From contig PLWQ01000012.1 of assembly GCA_003165595.1 (NCBI GenBank), positions 248,015 through 312,014 on the forward strand: a stretch of DNA of 64,000 nucleotides, written 5' to 3'. This stretch comes from Fibrobacterota bacterium. GTDB lineage: Bacteria > Fibrobacterota > Chitinivibrionia > Chitinivibrionales > FEN-1185. Shown here in pieces: positions 33,850 to 41,650 of the stretch (its first letter is position 1; every line of letters begins with the position of its first letter). The notes beneath the pieces are model-generated. The model ran no database searches and was not told the origin of the DNA. It worked only from the letters and a program-made list of their open reading frames with translations. Both the position numbers and the translations under genes were made by a program.

Positions 33850-34401
33850 TCAATGTGCCGTGTAGTAGCTGCCAGACGAGCAGGCCATGCATACCGGCCC
33901 TTTTTCCCCGATTGTATCCTTGCCGTCGAAGACCTTTTCTCCGCACTCGACGCAGGTGACAACCCGCTTTGGCTTTCCGGGCATCTCTTCGGGCCGCAGG
34001 TTGACCTTCACTTCCCGCCATGCGAGCATCTCTTCGTCCGGGATGTAAAGTGCCTGTCGAACCGCATCTTCGTCTTCGCCGTTGATCGTGCGATCCATGG
34101 CAACGTTTAGACGCCATGAATGGTTCGTGGTGACATTCATGAATGTCGCGGCCATCCTGCCGTAGTCCTTGAGTTTGAAGCTCCGCCGCCCCAGGCGCGT
34201 ACCGGTGACCGTCTGGATGGCGTCGGCGATGCAGCGATCGTTCTCCACCACGACGATCAGGTCCTTGTAGGTGGACGGCGCCGCCAGGGACAACCCCTTG
34301 ACGGCAAGGCGCACTCCCAGCACCTGCCCCATGCAGAGGTGACCGTGGAATGTGACGCATTTGTCCAGAAGCTCGCCGAGTTCTTCCTTTGTTTTGCTCA
34401 T
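33850..34401 (-). CDS. FmdE/FwdE-family protein (formylmethanofuran dehydrogenase subunit E-like)
   Basis: 183 residues. ATG 34401 is preferred over 34419 because TGAGG lies 9 nt upstream. The FmdE domain is clear: CVTFHGHLCMGQVLGVRLA, VVVENDRCIADAIQTVTG, TRLGRRSFKLKDYG, and a C-terminal zinc ribbon CVECGEKVFDG..CMAC. FmdE proteins occur in many organisms that lack the dehydrogenase, often beside Fec-type importers, and have been linked to Mo/W metabolism. None of the other Fmd or Fwd subunits is here. It is the first gene of a ten-gene operon with a ModE box upstream. Confidence 0.85.
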   Translation of the reverse strand: MSKTKEELGELLDKCVTFHGHLCMGQVLGVRLAVKGLSLAAPSTYKDLIVVVENDRCIADAIQTVTGTRLGRRSFKLKDYGRMAATFMNVTTNHSWRLNVAMDRTINGEDEDAVRQALYIPDEEMLAWREVKVNLRPEEMPGKPKRVVTCVECGEKVFDGKDTIGEKGPVCMACSSGSYYTAH

Positions 34402-34517
34402 GATATTCAGCCTCATCACACTAAGGTTATGTTACCTCATTGAAATACCTTCGGAAACAGCTCATGAATTATGTTTACCCCGAAATTGACAGAATAAGAA
34501 GACAATGTCTTGCAGTT

Positions 34518-34543
34518 TCGTAATATACCTATTTATACAACGA
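34518..34543 (-). promoter_or_regulatory. ModE operator before the fmdE-mol-exb-tonB operon
   Basis: TCGTAATATA-N6-TATACAACGA, an inverted repeat with flanking TTT and AAA. Both arms match the ModE consensus with one or two changes. It is 117 nt before ATG 34401 and downstream of the mop remnant. Confidence 0.82.
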
Positions 34544-34589
34544 AAGCACAAAAAAACTTCCGCTGCATACAGCCACGGAAGCCTTGTGT

Positions 34590-34649
34590 TCACTCATCAA
34601 CCGCAATGATTGTCTGCGAAGCGTTGAACACCTCGCAGGATTTGTCATA
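34590..34649 (-). pseudogene. Remnant of a Mop-domain gene (3' end only)
   Basis: On the minus strand, 19 codons encode YDKSCEVFNASQTIIAVDE and then TGA. This matches the end of ModE (VCAVFNASQVIVAVTE) and of the di-Mop protein. An in-frame stop just upstream (34650-34652) and no further homology show that the rest is gone. A third Mop gene once stood before fmdE. Confidence 0.7.
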
Positions 34650-34666
34650 TCATGAAGAAATACAAA

Positions 34667-35437
34667 TCAAGAAATGGCATCGTAGGTTGCCTTCACGGCG
34701 GCGACTAGAATAACGACAGCGAACACGCGTTGGAGCATACAGCAAGAGATCTTCTTCTCTGCTAGCGTCGCGCCGCAAAGTCCGCCGATGAGCGCAGCCC
34801 CTGCCAACGGCAAGACGATACTCAACTCAATTCCACCTCTAATTCCATGTGCTGCTAACCCAATGCCTGACAATGCTAATACCAGGACGGAATTCATTGC
34901 AGCCATCTGTTTTGGTCCTGCCAATCCGAGAAATAGAATGAGCGGCCCGAGAAACACGCCGCCCCCAATTCCCAGGAAACCTGAAAGGAACCCGATAACA
35001 AGCCCTGCCGGGATTCCTATTAAGAAAAGACGAAGACGCCCCGGATCTTTTTCCTGCTCTTGAGCATTTGGCGCAGCTCGAAACATCGCGATGGCGGCGA
35101 TTGCAAGGGTTGCCGCCAATAATGCAAAAAATATCTTCCGATCGGCTGTTATGAATCCACCCAGGAATGCAGCCGGCATGGCGGGTAATAAAAACGGCAG
35201 GATAAGTCTCCAATTCAAACGTCCGGCCAAACCGAAACGCAGTAATGCCGCCCCCGTCACTACAATGTTTAACAACAAGACAGTTGGCGTCATTGCAGCA
35301 GCGGACATTCCACAGAGGGACAAGATGGCAAGATATCCTGTGCCGCCACCGAGGCCGACGGATGCATATGCCCCGGCAACAACCATAACCAAAGGCACTA
35401 GAAGTAGAAAAGTCCCAAGCGTCAATGTATCTGACAT
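34667..35437 (-). CDS. TSUP (TauE/SafE) family permease
   Basis: 256 residues, eight helices. The duplicated family motifs are YASVGLGGGTGYLAIL near residue 25 and GFLSGFLGIGGGVFLGPLILFLG near 150, with the MAAMNSVLVLAL helix after the second. TSUP proteins export or import sulfite, sulfoacetate and other small anions. It follows the TupA-like gene by 23 nt and shares its operon, so an oxyanion or sulfur compound linked to Mo/W chemistry is plausible. Confidence 0.8.
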   Translation of the reverse strand: MSDTLTLGTFLLLVPLVMVVAGAYASVGLGGGTGYLAILSLCGMSAAAMTPTVLLLNIVVTGAALLRFGLAGRLNWRLILPFLLPAMPAAFLGGFITADRKIFFALLAATLAIAAIAMFRAAPNAQEQEKDPGRLRLFLIGIPAGLVIGFLSGFLGIGGGVFLGPLILFLGLAGPKQMAAMNSVLVLALSGIGLAAHGIRGGIELSIVLPLAGAALIGGLCGATLAEKKISCCMLQRVFAVVILVAAVKATYDAIS

Positions 35438-35460
35438 TTCATTCTCGCATTACCATTAAG

Positions 35461-36357
35461 TTATTTGCTTGCTTTTTGCTTGCCGGTCACCGCAAGGGGA
35501 AAGTTGGTCTGGCGTTTGAATTTTTGTACGCCGGAATTGGCTATGTACTCCTGTATTTTCGGGGAAGTCAGATACCCTATGAAAGTCATTGCATCAACGT
35601 AATGGGCGTCCGGATATTTCTGCGGGTTTGCAGCCAGGACCTCATAGGCGGTTACCAGCTTATTGTCCATGTTACCGTCGACCATGACGTTCATATCAAG
35701 GGTTTCCTGCTGTTGTATGAATGAAGGATAATGGACAATCGTATATCCCCTCTTTCTATTCGCTATCACGAGGGTCGCGTCCGTGCCGGCATTTGTTGTG
35801 ATATACCAGTCGCCCTTTGGCTCAATCTTCGCCAGTTTCCACATTTTCATTTCCAATCCGTAAGTGCCGGAGTTGTCTCCCCGGGAGAAAAACAGCGCTT
35901 TCTTCTTTGCTATAATTTTGAGCGCCTCGGTCGGGTCTTTCATTCCCCTTATACCCGCCGGGTCTTCCTTGGGACCGACAATCGCGAAGATCGAATACAT
36001 CACTTCTCTTAAATTGACCAAATATCCGTCGGCTACGAGTTTGTTTTCAATATCCTTTTCGTGCCCTATAAAAACATCTATTGGTTGCGCACTGTCGGAA
36101 CGCATGAGTTTGTCCCCGTCTCCGGTGCACAAGTTTAATTTCTTAATGGGTATGTTGTACTCTTTTGTGAACATGCCGATGAGTTCATCCGGCAGTTCGG
36201 TGGAGCAAAGGGTGGCTGGGAAAATTACTGCGAGCGTTTTTGAATCTCTTGATTCCGGAGGGGTTGGTTGAGCCGACATCACGGGTAAACCCGCCAAGGA
36301 TATCAGGACTGCTGAAAAACATAACAACCTGATACCTGAGACTTTGCCTCTAAGCAT
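35461..36357 (-). CDS. TupA-like periplasmic oxyanion-binding protein without its permease
   Basis: 298 residues with signal peptide (LLCFSAVLISLAGLPVMSAQ). The FFSRGDNSGTYGLEMKMWK segment near residue 155 is the TupA/WtpA-type hallmark. KRGYTIVHYPSFIQQ and SPKIQEYIANSGVQKFKRQ follow the same layout. TupA binds tungstate very tightly; related WtpA binds both. No TupB or TupC is in the window. ATG 36357 follows AGGGAGG and overlaps the anti-sigma gene by 8 nt, an unusual pairing that suggests sensing as well as transport. Confidence 0.75.
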   Translation of the reverse strand: MLRGKVSGIRLLCFSAVLISLAGLPVMSAQPTPPESRDSKTLAVIFPATLCSTELPDELIGMFTKEYNIPIKKLNLCTGDGDKLMRSDSAQPIDVFIGHEKDIENKLVADGYLVNLREVMYSIFAIVGPKEDPAGIRGMKDPTEALKIIAKKKALFFSRGDNSGTYGLEMKMWKLAKIEPKGDWYITTNAGTDATLVIANRKRGYTIVHYPSFIQQQETLDMNVMVDGNMDNKLVTAYEVLAANPQKYPDAHYVDAMTFIGYLTSPKIQEYIANSGVQKFKRQTNFPLAVTGKQKASK

Positions 36358-37405
36358 GAATCCTCCCTGTTTTTACAGAACAGATTTGATTATTTCCGTT
36401 CAAAGGCCCGAATCCCTGTTCGTTGAGCCCTTTTTCCTGCCAGAAAACACGCACTTTGAATTTATTTTCGTTAGCCTCTTTGCCGAAAAGCTGCAGGTGA
36501 TCCGCCTTTTTCCCAGGGGTATATTCAGAAGCGTAAATACAATCGCAGAGGGACTGAACAGCCGCATATATCTTCTGCTTGACGGCAGTACTCTTTTCGG
36601 ATTCTGATTCGACAGCCGTCATTTGTTGCTGATACGTTATTCTGCCATTTTCAGCTAATACCGTCTTTTGCCCTTTATTCAGTACTATTTCTTCTAAGGG
36701 ATATTTAATTACTAATTTCCCCTCAAACACGATGCAGGTCGTTTCCGTTTTTAATACACCATTTTCCAGTCTCGCGACCGTTTGTATCTTTGAATTTGTA
36801 TTCCTTGAAAGTAATAATCCGTCGGGAGTCTCAATCTGAAGTTCTTTATCTCCCGACAGAAGCGATATTTCCCCACGCGATAATGCTATGTGCCGTGAGC
36901 CTTTAACCCTGACCATCGTATTATGGTGAATCTGTAATTCGTTTTTGCTTTCCAGACTTATGGCTGCAGTGGTACTGTCTCCCGTATATAACTCGTCGCC
37001 CGACTTAATATTTTCAAATTGCGCGATTTTGAACCTTTCCGACAGATTTTCAACATACCCTATATTCTTGTTGGCCAGGCACGCGTATGACAATATGGCA
37101 ACCAGCAGCACAAAAAAGCCGGCAAGAGCAGGCCTTAGCTTGGGGTTGAATAGGGGTCTGAATATGGAACGAGGTTCTTTACTTGTTGATTGATTAAGAC
37201 TATCCAATATTCTCTTTTCAATATTCGGCAGAACATCTTCAGGAGCCTTCTCCAGCGAACCTTTCTGGGAGCCGAGAGCCAAGATAAACTGGTGGAAATT
37301 CTTGCATTCTTTGCAATCACTCAGGTGTTCTTGTATTTCGATCGGCACAACAGTATCACTAAGATCATTCTCCTTTAGATACTTTTCAAAAATATCACAT
37401 TTCAT
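36350..37405 (-). CDS. Membrane anti-sigma factor with zinc-finger and FecR-like periplasmic domain
   Basis: 351 residues. The N-terminus has a zinc-finger anti-sigma motif (EHLSDCKECKNF, HxxxCxxC) for holding the ECF sigma factor. A single helix follows (PALAGFFVLLVAILSYACLA, near 95-115). The periplasmic part carries a FecR-type domain: VENLSERFKIAQFENIKSGDELYTGDST, LQIHHNTMVRVKGS, ISLLSGDKELQIETPDGLLLSRNTNSKI. A C-terminal region with CDCIYASEYTPG is unassigned. It is 57 nt behind the sigma gene and overlaps the TupA-like gene. Confidence 0.78.
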   Translation of the reverse strand: MKCDIFEKYLKENDLSDTVVPIEIQEHLSDCKECKNFHQFILALGSQKGSLEKAPEDVLPNIEKRILDSLNQSTSKEPRSIFRPLFNPKLRPALAGFFVLLVAILSYACLANKNIGYVENLSERFKIAQFENIKSGDELYTGDSTTAAISLESKNELQIHHNTMVRVKGSRHIALSRGEISLLSGDKELQIETPDGLLLSRNTNSKIQTVARLENGVLKTETTCIVFEGKLVIKYPLEEIVLNKGQKTVLAENGRITYQQQMTAVESESEKSTAVKQKIYAAVQSLCDCIYASEYTPGKKADHLQLFGKEANENKFKVRVFWQEKGLNEQGFGPLNGNNQICSVKTGRIHA

Positions 37406-37462
37406 ATGGAGTATCCCCTATAATGAATAGACACCGAAGACCCATCAACGGTTACAACTATT

Positions 37463-38038
37463 TTAGAAAATGTTTTTGAACTTGTTGTAGAGAAACTGCC
37501 GTCCCCTAAAGAGCTGTATTTTTACGTTTGAAGCGGACGTCTTGAAAATCCCGGCTATTTCCTGGCAAGTTTGACCTGAAATATAATAAAGTATGAACAT
37601 TTGTTTTTGTTCCAACGGCAGGAAAGAAATCACATCATCGACTACTTGTCTTAGTTCCTCAGCATCAAATTCCATGTTCGCGTCAGATAGTTCTCTTAAC
37701 CTCTTCCCCTTTTCATCGACAAAAGGCCTCAATTCCGATTCTGCAATAACGAATCTGTTCTTCTTGTCTCTCCAATAATTTTTAACCTGGTTTACGGCAA
37801 TCGTGTAAAGCCATGTCAGAAGCGAACTTTCCTTTCTGAAGTTTTTGAGATTCGAAAACGCCTTAAGAAAGACGTTTTGAGTGATATCTTTCGCATCTTC
37901 CCGATTCTTTATGGATCTCAAAACAAGGGTATATATCCGGTCTTGATACTTTACGGTAATATTGCTGAACGCCCGAACGTTCCCCTGCAGGGTTTGGTCT
38001 ATCCACAGAAAATCACTGGTTTCATCACTATTTGTCAT
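37463..38038 (-). CDS. ECF RNA polymerase sigma factor
   Basis: 191 residues. Region 2 (FSNITVKYQDRIYTLVLRSIKNREDAKDITQNVFLKAFSNLKNF, then LLTWLYTIAVNQVKNYWRDKK) and region 4 (VISFLPLEQKQMFILYYISGQTCQEIAGIFKTSASNVKIQLFRGRQFLYNKF) are complete. It is first in a four-gene operon with its anti-sigma factor, a TupA-like protein and a TSUP permease. Base composition of this block looks AT-rich against the cox and RND regions. Its target promoters are not evident here. Confidence 0.92.
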   Translation of the reverse strand: MTNSDETSDFLWIDQTLQGNVRAFSNITVKYQDRIYTLVLRSIKNREDAKDITQNVFLKAFSNLKNFRKESSLLTWLYTIAVNQVKNYWRDKKNRFVIAESELRPFVDEKGKRLRELSDANMEFDAEELRQVVDDVISFLPLEQKQMFILYYISGQTCQEIAGIFKTSASNVKIQLFRGRQFLYNKFKNIF

Positions 38039-38137
38039 AGAATTTATTTGTCGGATATGACTTCGTTCTTACAAAATGACACTTTAATATACTATGACCC
38101 CGTATTTCGGGATAACACTTATCAAAGAGGCCATGGC

Positions 38138-39064
38138 ATGCCAAAAAATATCATGTTTTCAATTTCCTTGCTTGTCTTTCTTCTCCTGCAAAACCTTTAC
38201 GGGAGCAGCGAAGGGTTACGGGAACAGGCAAGAATGCTGGAAAATTATGAGCATGTTGAAATCAATTCAATCATCGACACCATTAAGAAAGATTTACTTT
38301 CGGAAGATGCTTTAGTGCAGGATGCCGGATGTATCATACTGTTAAAAACGCTTGAACGGCTCAAGCAGGGCGACGGAAAGGCGGAACTTGTATTTGCCCA
38401 ATTATCCGGTGACAAAAAAGCAGTCAATGCTGCGGCCGACATAATTGATTCGAGATTGCTGGGATGGTACAGCCGGGCAAAGGCGGATGAAAACGACGAT
38501 GACATACAACTATACACTCCCCTGTTCTATATCCTCGGGAAAGCAGACGACAGAAGCGCCAGGGGAACGCTGGTCAGGTCAATTCTCTATCTTAGCGGCC
38601 GCAAGGATATTCTCGAAGGAATACCCATGAGCGAGGAAATGGTTGCGGTTTCATTGAGAAGACTTGCGGTAATCGAAGAAAAGCTGTGCTGCGTTTATCC
38701 GGGAAGAGATTTCGTTATTGAGATGCTGGATAAGGATTCACGATTCGACATGCTGGATATATTCGAAACTTTTCTTCTGGCGAATAAGAACCTCAGCGAG
38801 AAAACGAAAAAGGAAATAAAGGAATTTGTCACCGACTGCATGGGGTATGGGGATTCGAAAAACGGCTATTTGATCCGAATCAAGGCGGTAAAAATAGCCG
38901 CGATACTTGTGAAAAATGGAGAAAATGATCTGACGAGCAAAATCGAGGATTTGTCGAAAAACGACCCATATTATGTACACAAATCTACTGGCAAGGCAGG
39001 ATATAGCATGACGGAATTGATTTATCCGGTGAGGGAAATCGGTTCGAAAATCCTCCTGCGCTAA
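38138..39064 (+). CDS. Exported HEAT-like helical protein of unknown function
   Basis: 308 residues from ATG 38138 (AGAGG 8 nt upstream). The frame extends to 37877, but that part lies inside the sigma gene. A signal peptide (FSISLLVFLLLQNLYGSS) is followed by helical pairs such as DAGCIILLKTLERL, SRLLGWYSRAKADEND, VAVSLRRLAVIEEKLC and LIRIKAVKIAAILVKNG, a HEAT/ARM-like layout. I do not recognise the family. It is divergent from the ECF sigma gene with 99 nt between, so it could be a member of that regulon. Confidence 0.6.
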   Translation: MPKNIMFSISLLVFLLLQNLYGSSEGLREQARMLENYEHVEINSIIDTIKKDLLSEDALVQDAGCIILLKTLERLKQGDGKAELVFAQLSGDKKAVNAAADIIDSRLLGWYSRAKADENDDDIQLYTPLFYILGKADDRSARGTLVRSILYLSGRKDILEGIPMSEEMVAVSLRRLAVIEEKLCCVYPGRDFVIEMLDKDSRFDMLDIFETFLLANKNLSEKTKKEIKEFVTDCMGYGDSKNGYLIRIKAVKIAAILVKNGENDLTSKIEDLSKNDPYYVHKSTGKAGYSMTELIYPVREIGSKILLR

Positions 39065-39079
39065 AAGGCTTCGGCGGAC

Positions 39080-39832
39080 TCATTTCATCATGATCTTGCC
39101 TAGCGGCGATGCGCCAGGATGGCTCGTAAGGTACTCTTCCCATGTTGTCCAGGATGGGGTAGTCCCCGTATGACAATCTTTGCAATCTCCCTTGTCAAAA
39201 ACGCCATTGATGTGGCGTGACCAATCAACGGTTCCGGTGCCCACGTTGTACAAAGAATCTGTAAGAGATTTTCCGTGACAATTGAAACAATATTGCACAT
39301 TCGCACCCTGCACCTGGTTCCCCAGGCTATCCTTTTTCCCGTTGCGTGAATGCCCGTAATGGCCGGCATACATCCCGGGGGAAGTCGTACTCAAGTCGTG
39401 GCAGGCCCTGCAATTGGCAGGATCAACCGTATCCGTACCATTCCAATGAACGGAAGCATGGGTTCCCTGCGGGATACCGCCGTGACAATAGACGTTGTTG
39501 CATTGCTTTGAGGCTTTGGTGAAACTTGCTTTGCCGCTGTCGTCCCAGGGAGAGGAAAAAACGACGTCGGTATCGCCGTTCCTGTGGGTCACGGGATTTA
39601 CGATAAAAGAGTCAGTCATTGAGTCCATTGCATATCCCTTGTGACAATACGAGCATTTATAGCCAATCCCGGCAACGTGGTATGTATGCCCGGCGTCGGC
39701 GGGAGGAAGCGCGTGACAGCTTCCGCAATTTGCCTTCGTTATCACAAGCGGTGCCGGTTCGGTCGCTTTCTGGGCGCAGTTGACTGCTGCCAGCAACATC
39801 CCGGCCGCAAAGATCTTAATGAGTGTTTTCAT
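39080..39832 (-). CDS. Multihaem c-type cytochrome lipoprotein
   Basis: 250 residues from ATG 39832 (AGGAGG upstream). The signal peptide ends at a possible lipobox (AAVNC). Five CXXCH motifs (CGSCH, CSYCH, CRACH, CFNCH, CKDCH) and one CNNVYCH, a CX4CH form, give up to six haems. The CX4CH form and spacing recall the Geobacter CxxxxCH/CxxCH family of exported cytochromes. The likely role is extracellular or periplasmic electron transfer. No partner genes are adjacent. Confidence 0.78.
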   Translation of the reverse strand: MKTLIKIFAAGMLLAAVNCAQKATEPAPLVITKANCGSCHALPPADAGHTYHVAGIGYKCSYCHKGYAMDSMTDSFIVNPVTHRNGDTDVVFSSPWDDSGKASFTKASKQCNNVYCHGGIPQGTHASVHWNGTDTVDPANCRACHDLSTTSPGMYAGHYGHSRNGKKDSLGNQVQGANVQYCFNCHGKSLTDSLYNVGTGTVDWSRHINGVFDKGDCKDCHTGTTPSWTTWEEYLTSHPGASPLGKIMMK

Positions 39833-40312
39833 CGTAGCCCGGCCTCCTGTCGTAAAGAGCACGAATTTCCTGTCCAGCAGTACATGGCGCAGTTGACCGC
39901 GCCCCTCGTCAGAGTATCGTTAACCTTCAATGAAAAATATAGGTGTTTGCGGACGCCATCGTCAAGAAAGGAAAAACCAGGCATGTGGTTTTTTCTCAAA
40001 GCCTATTCTTTGGCGGTGGCCCGCCAAAGGTTCCGTGCTTCTCCATGTCCAAGCCAACGGGAATATAGCCCTGGATTATGAATTTCCCTGAGCAGGCATT
40101 GAAATAAATGAACAAAGGATACAAGCAGGAGCGGAAGTGAAAAACCCCGCCGCACACCGCGACTACGACTGCATATTTACCTACAGGAGTAGCCGCTTTG
40201 CGAACTGCGGGGCATCTTCCATCCATAAGGAAGAAGAACTTCATGGTCGTTTGCTAACCCCGGAGCACCACCACTACGGCTGCGAACCTTCGGGGTTAGT
40301 AAACGTTGGAAT
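39833..40312. other. Non-coding stretch with a dispersed repeat
   Basis: 480 nt without a gene. The main content is the repeat copy at 40140-40310. The rest, including the cytochrome promoter area, has no clear motif. Confidence 0.5.
40140..40310. repeat. Dispersed palindromic repeat, copy 5 (expanded stems)
   Basis: AACCCCGCCGCACACCGCG...GCGAACTGCGGGG, ATCTTCCATCCATAAGGAAG, TCGTTTGCTAACCCCGGAGC...CGAACCTTCGGGGTTAG. Same order as copy 1, but the loops of both stems are long. The last stem ends at the stop of the zinc-ribbon gene. Confidence 0.65.
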
Positions 40313-40486
40313 TCAACACGAAACTATCATCTGCTCTCCGCAGCACATGATGTCATGCGGGACCGCGCAACCACATTCATCAACAACCTCTAACTGCAAG
40401 CCGCATTCCCTGCAGGAAAGCTTGGAACCTTTACTTATGGCCTTTTTCGATTTTGGGCGAGCCGCTTTTTTCGGTTTCTTGTTCAT
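40313..40486 (-). CDS. Small zinc-ribbon / rubredoxin-like protein
   Basis: 57 residues from ATG 40486, where AAAGGGG lies upstream (an in-frame ATG at 40525 has none). A Lys/Ala-rich N-terminal tail (KKPKKAARPKSKKA) resembles a nucleic-acid-binding extension. The domain has CRECG, then CGC and CCGEQM, four to five Cys able to hold Zn or Fe. The Cys layout is close to that of desulforedoxin-type knuckles. Function unknown. Confidence 0.6.
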   Translation of the reverse strand: MNKKPKKAARPKSKKAISKGSKLSCRECGLQLEVVDECGCAVPHDIMCCGEQMIVSC

Positions 40487-40531
40487 TGCAGAATCCCCTT
40501 TCTTGGTGAAAAGTTTTCCGAACATTTGTCT

Positions 40532-41182
40532 TTATCGGTTCACGACCATCCCTATTCCGACAATCTCAGTTCCGTCGACCGACAACCTGGCGAAATACGG
40601 CCCGGCCGCCAGCCGGGGATTAATCGGCACGCGGAAAGCCCCGGCGTCGTACATACGCTGTGTCGGTGTGGTAACAGCGCGGCCACGCTCATCGAAGACC
40701 TCAATCTTTACAAATGCAGCGCGAGGAATCCTAAACTCGGCCGCCGCCAGGGGAGCCGCGATCATATGAACGGCTATTCCCGCGAACGTTTGTCCGGCAC
40801 GACCATACTGTCCGGTTTCTCTCACTGCCGAGCCGCTTGCTTCGAATGAACCGACCATGCCAAGACCCGCATGCACGTCACACTGATAATTGTACGTTCC
40901 CGTCACGGTTATCGCATAGAGAAACTTGGTTCCGGAAGTGTTGTGCCAGGTCGGGGCCCCGGCGGGAATCGTGGTAGAACTCAGCGGGTGCATGCCGAAA
41001 TCTCCATCCCACTCGACCGTGTCTCCTACGGATGCCGAAAAAGTCTTAGGTGAATACGCATAACCCAAACTTCCGCCGAACTGAACCATATGAGTTGTTG
41101 ACCAGTCGTCCTTTGCAGCCAGCAAAAGAATCATGGCCGGAATGATTCCGAGAATCGGGAAGGTCGGAACACGGTGATTCAT
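40532..41182 (-). CDS. Exported plastocyanin-like copper protein with C-terminal sorting domain
   Basis: 216 residues. After a signal peptide, a cupredoxin domain begins at FGGSLGYAYSPKTFSASVGDTVEW. The type 1 copper ligands are all visible: His in GMHPLS, then Cys, His and Met in YQCDVHAGLGM. Residues 145-216 are a FlgD-like domain (AFVKIEVFDERGRAVTT...GPYFARLSVDG). It is probably an electron carrier or copper binder held at the cell surface. The fusion is uncommon for plastocyanins. Confidence 0.78.
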   Translation of the reverse strand: MNHRVPTFPILGIIPAMILLLAAKDDWSTTHMVQFGGSLGYAYSPKTFSASVGDTVEWDGDFGMHPLSSTTIPAGAPTWHNTSGTKFLYAITVTGTYNYQCDVHAGLGMVGSFEASGSAVRETGQYGRAGQTFAGIAVHMIAAPLAAAEFRIPRAAFVKIEVFDERGRAVTTPTQRMYDAGAFRVPINPRLAAGPYFARLSVDGTEIVGIGMVVNR

Positions 41183-41650
41183 AAGATACCTCCAGTTTGT
41201 CCTTCAAGACTAAAGGGGCGCATGAGGGTGGGGCCATCCAGGTTTGGCAGGCTCCATTCCTCGAATGCTAAAAGAGAAGAAACTGCAGAAAAGAAAACAG
41301 CAATCGCAAAAACAGGTCGATTCATGAATCCCAGATCGTCGCAAAAGTTGTGCCGTATCGTATTTCTGCGGGTCAACCTCCAAGAAAGGCTGAACTTCCA
41401 CAATGATTATCAATCAATGGTGCAATGTCTGATTATAATAGGATGAGGCATCTCCACAATCAAGATTCGCAGATATGCCAAGTTCTTTAGAAATGAGAAA
41501 AGAGCGCCGGCTAAGCTTATGGCACCCATTTCCAGTAAACAACCACCGCCACAGGGAATGGTAACTGGAATTGGGCGCCCCGCCTCCGAATTTGGAACGA
41601 AACTTGCGAAAGAATAATTCTTCGAAACATCACATCCAAAGGAGGATCTC
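41183..41650. other. Non-coding stretch
   Basis: 468 nt between divergent genes. A TATAAT box at about 41434-41439 is a candidate -10 for a plus-strand promoter, but a clean -35 is not evident. Near 41540 there is a partial copy of the 5684 hairpin arm. Confidence 0.4.

Noticed and set aside
24478-34401. The TonB/FecBCD cluster as a ferric siderophore, haem or cobalamin system
   Set aside because: Family alone would allow it, but two ModE boxes, xdhC, fmdE and adjacent mod genes favour molybdenum or tungsten. No riboswitch and no Fur-like box was seen. The substrate is still unproven.
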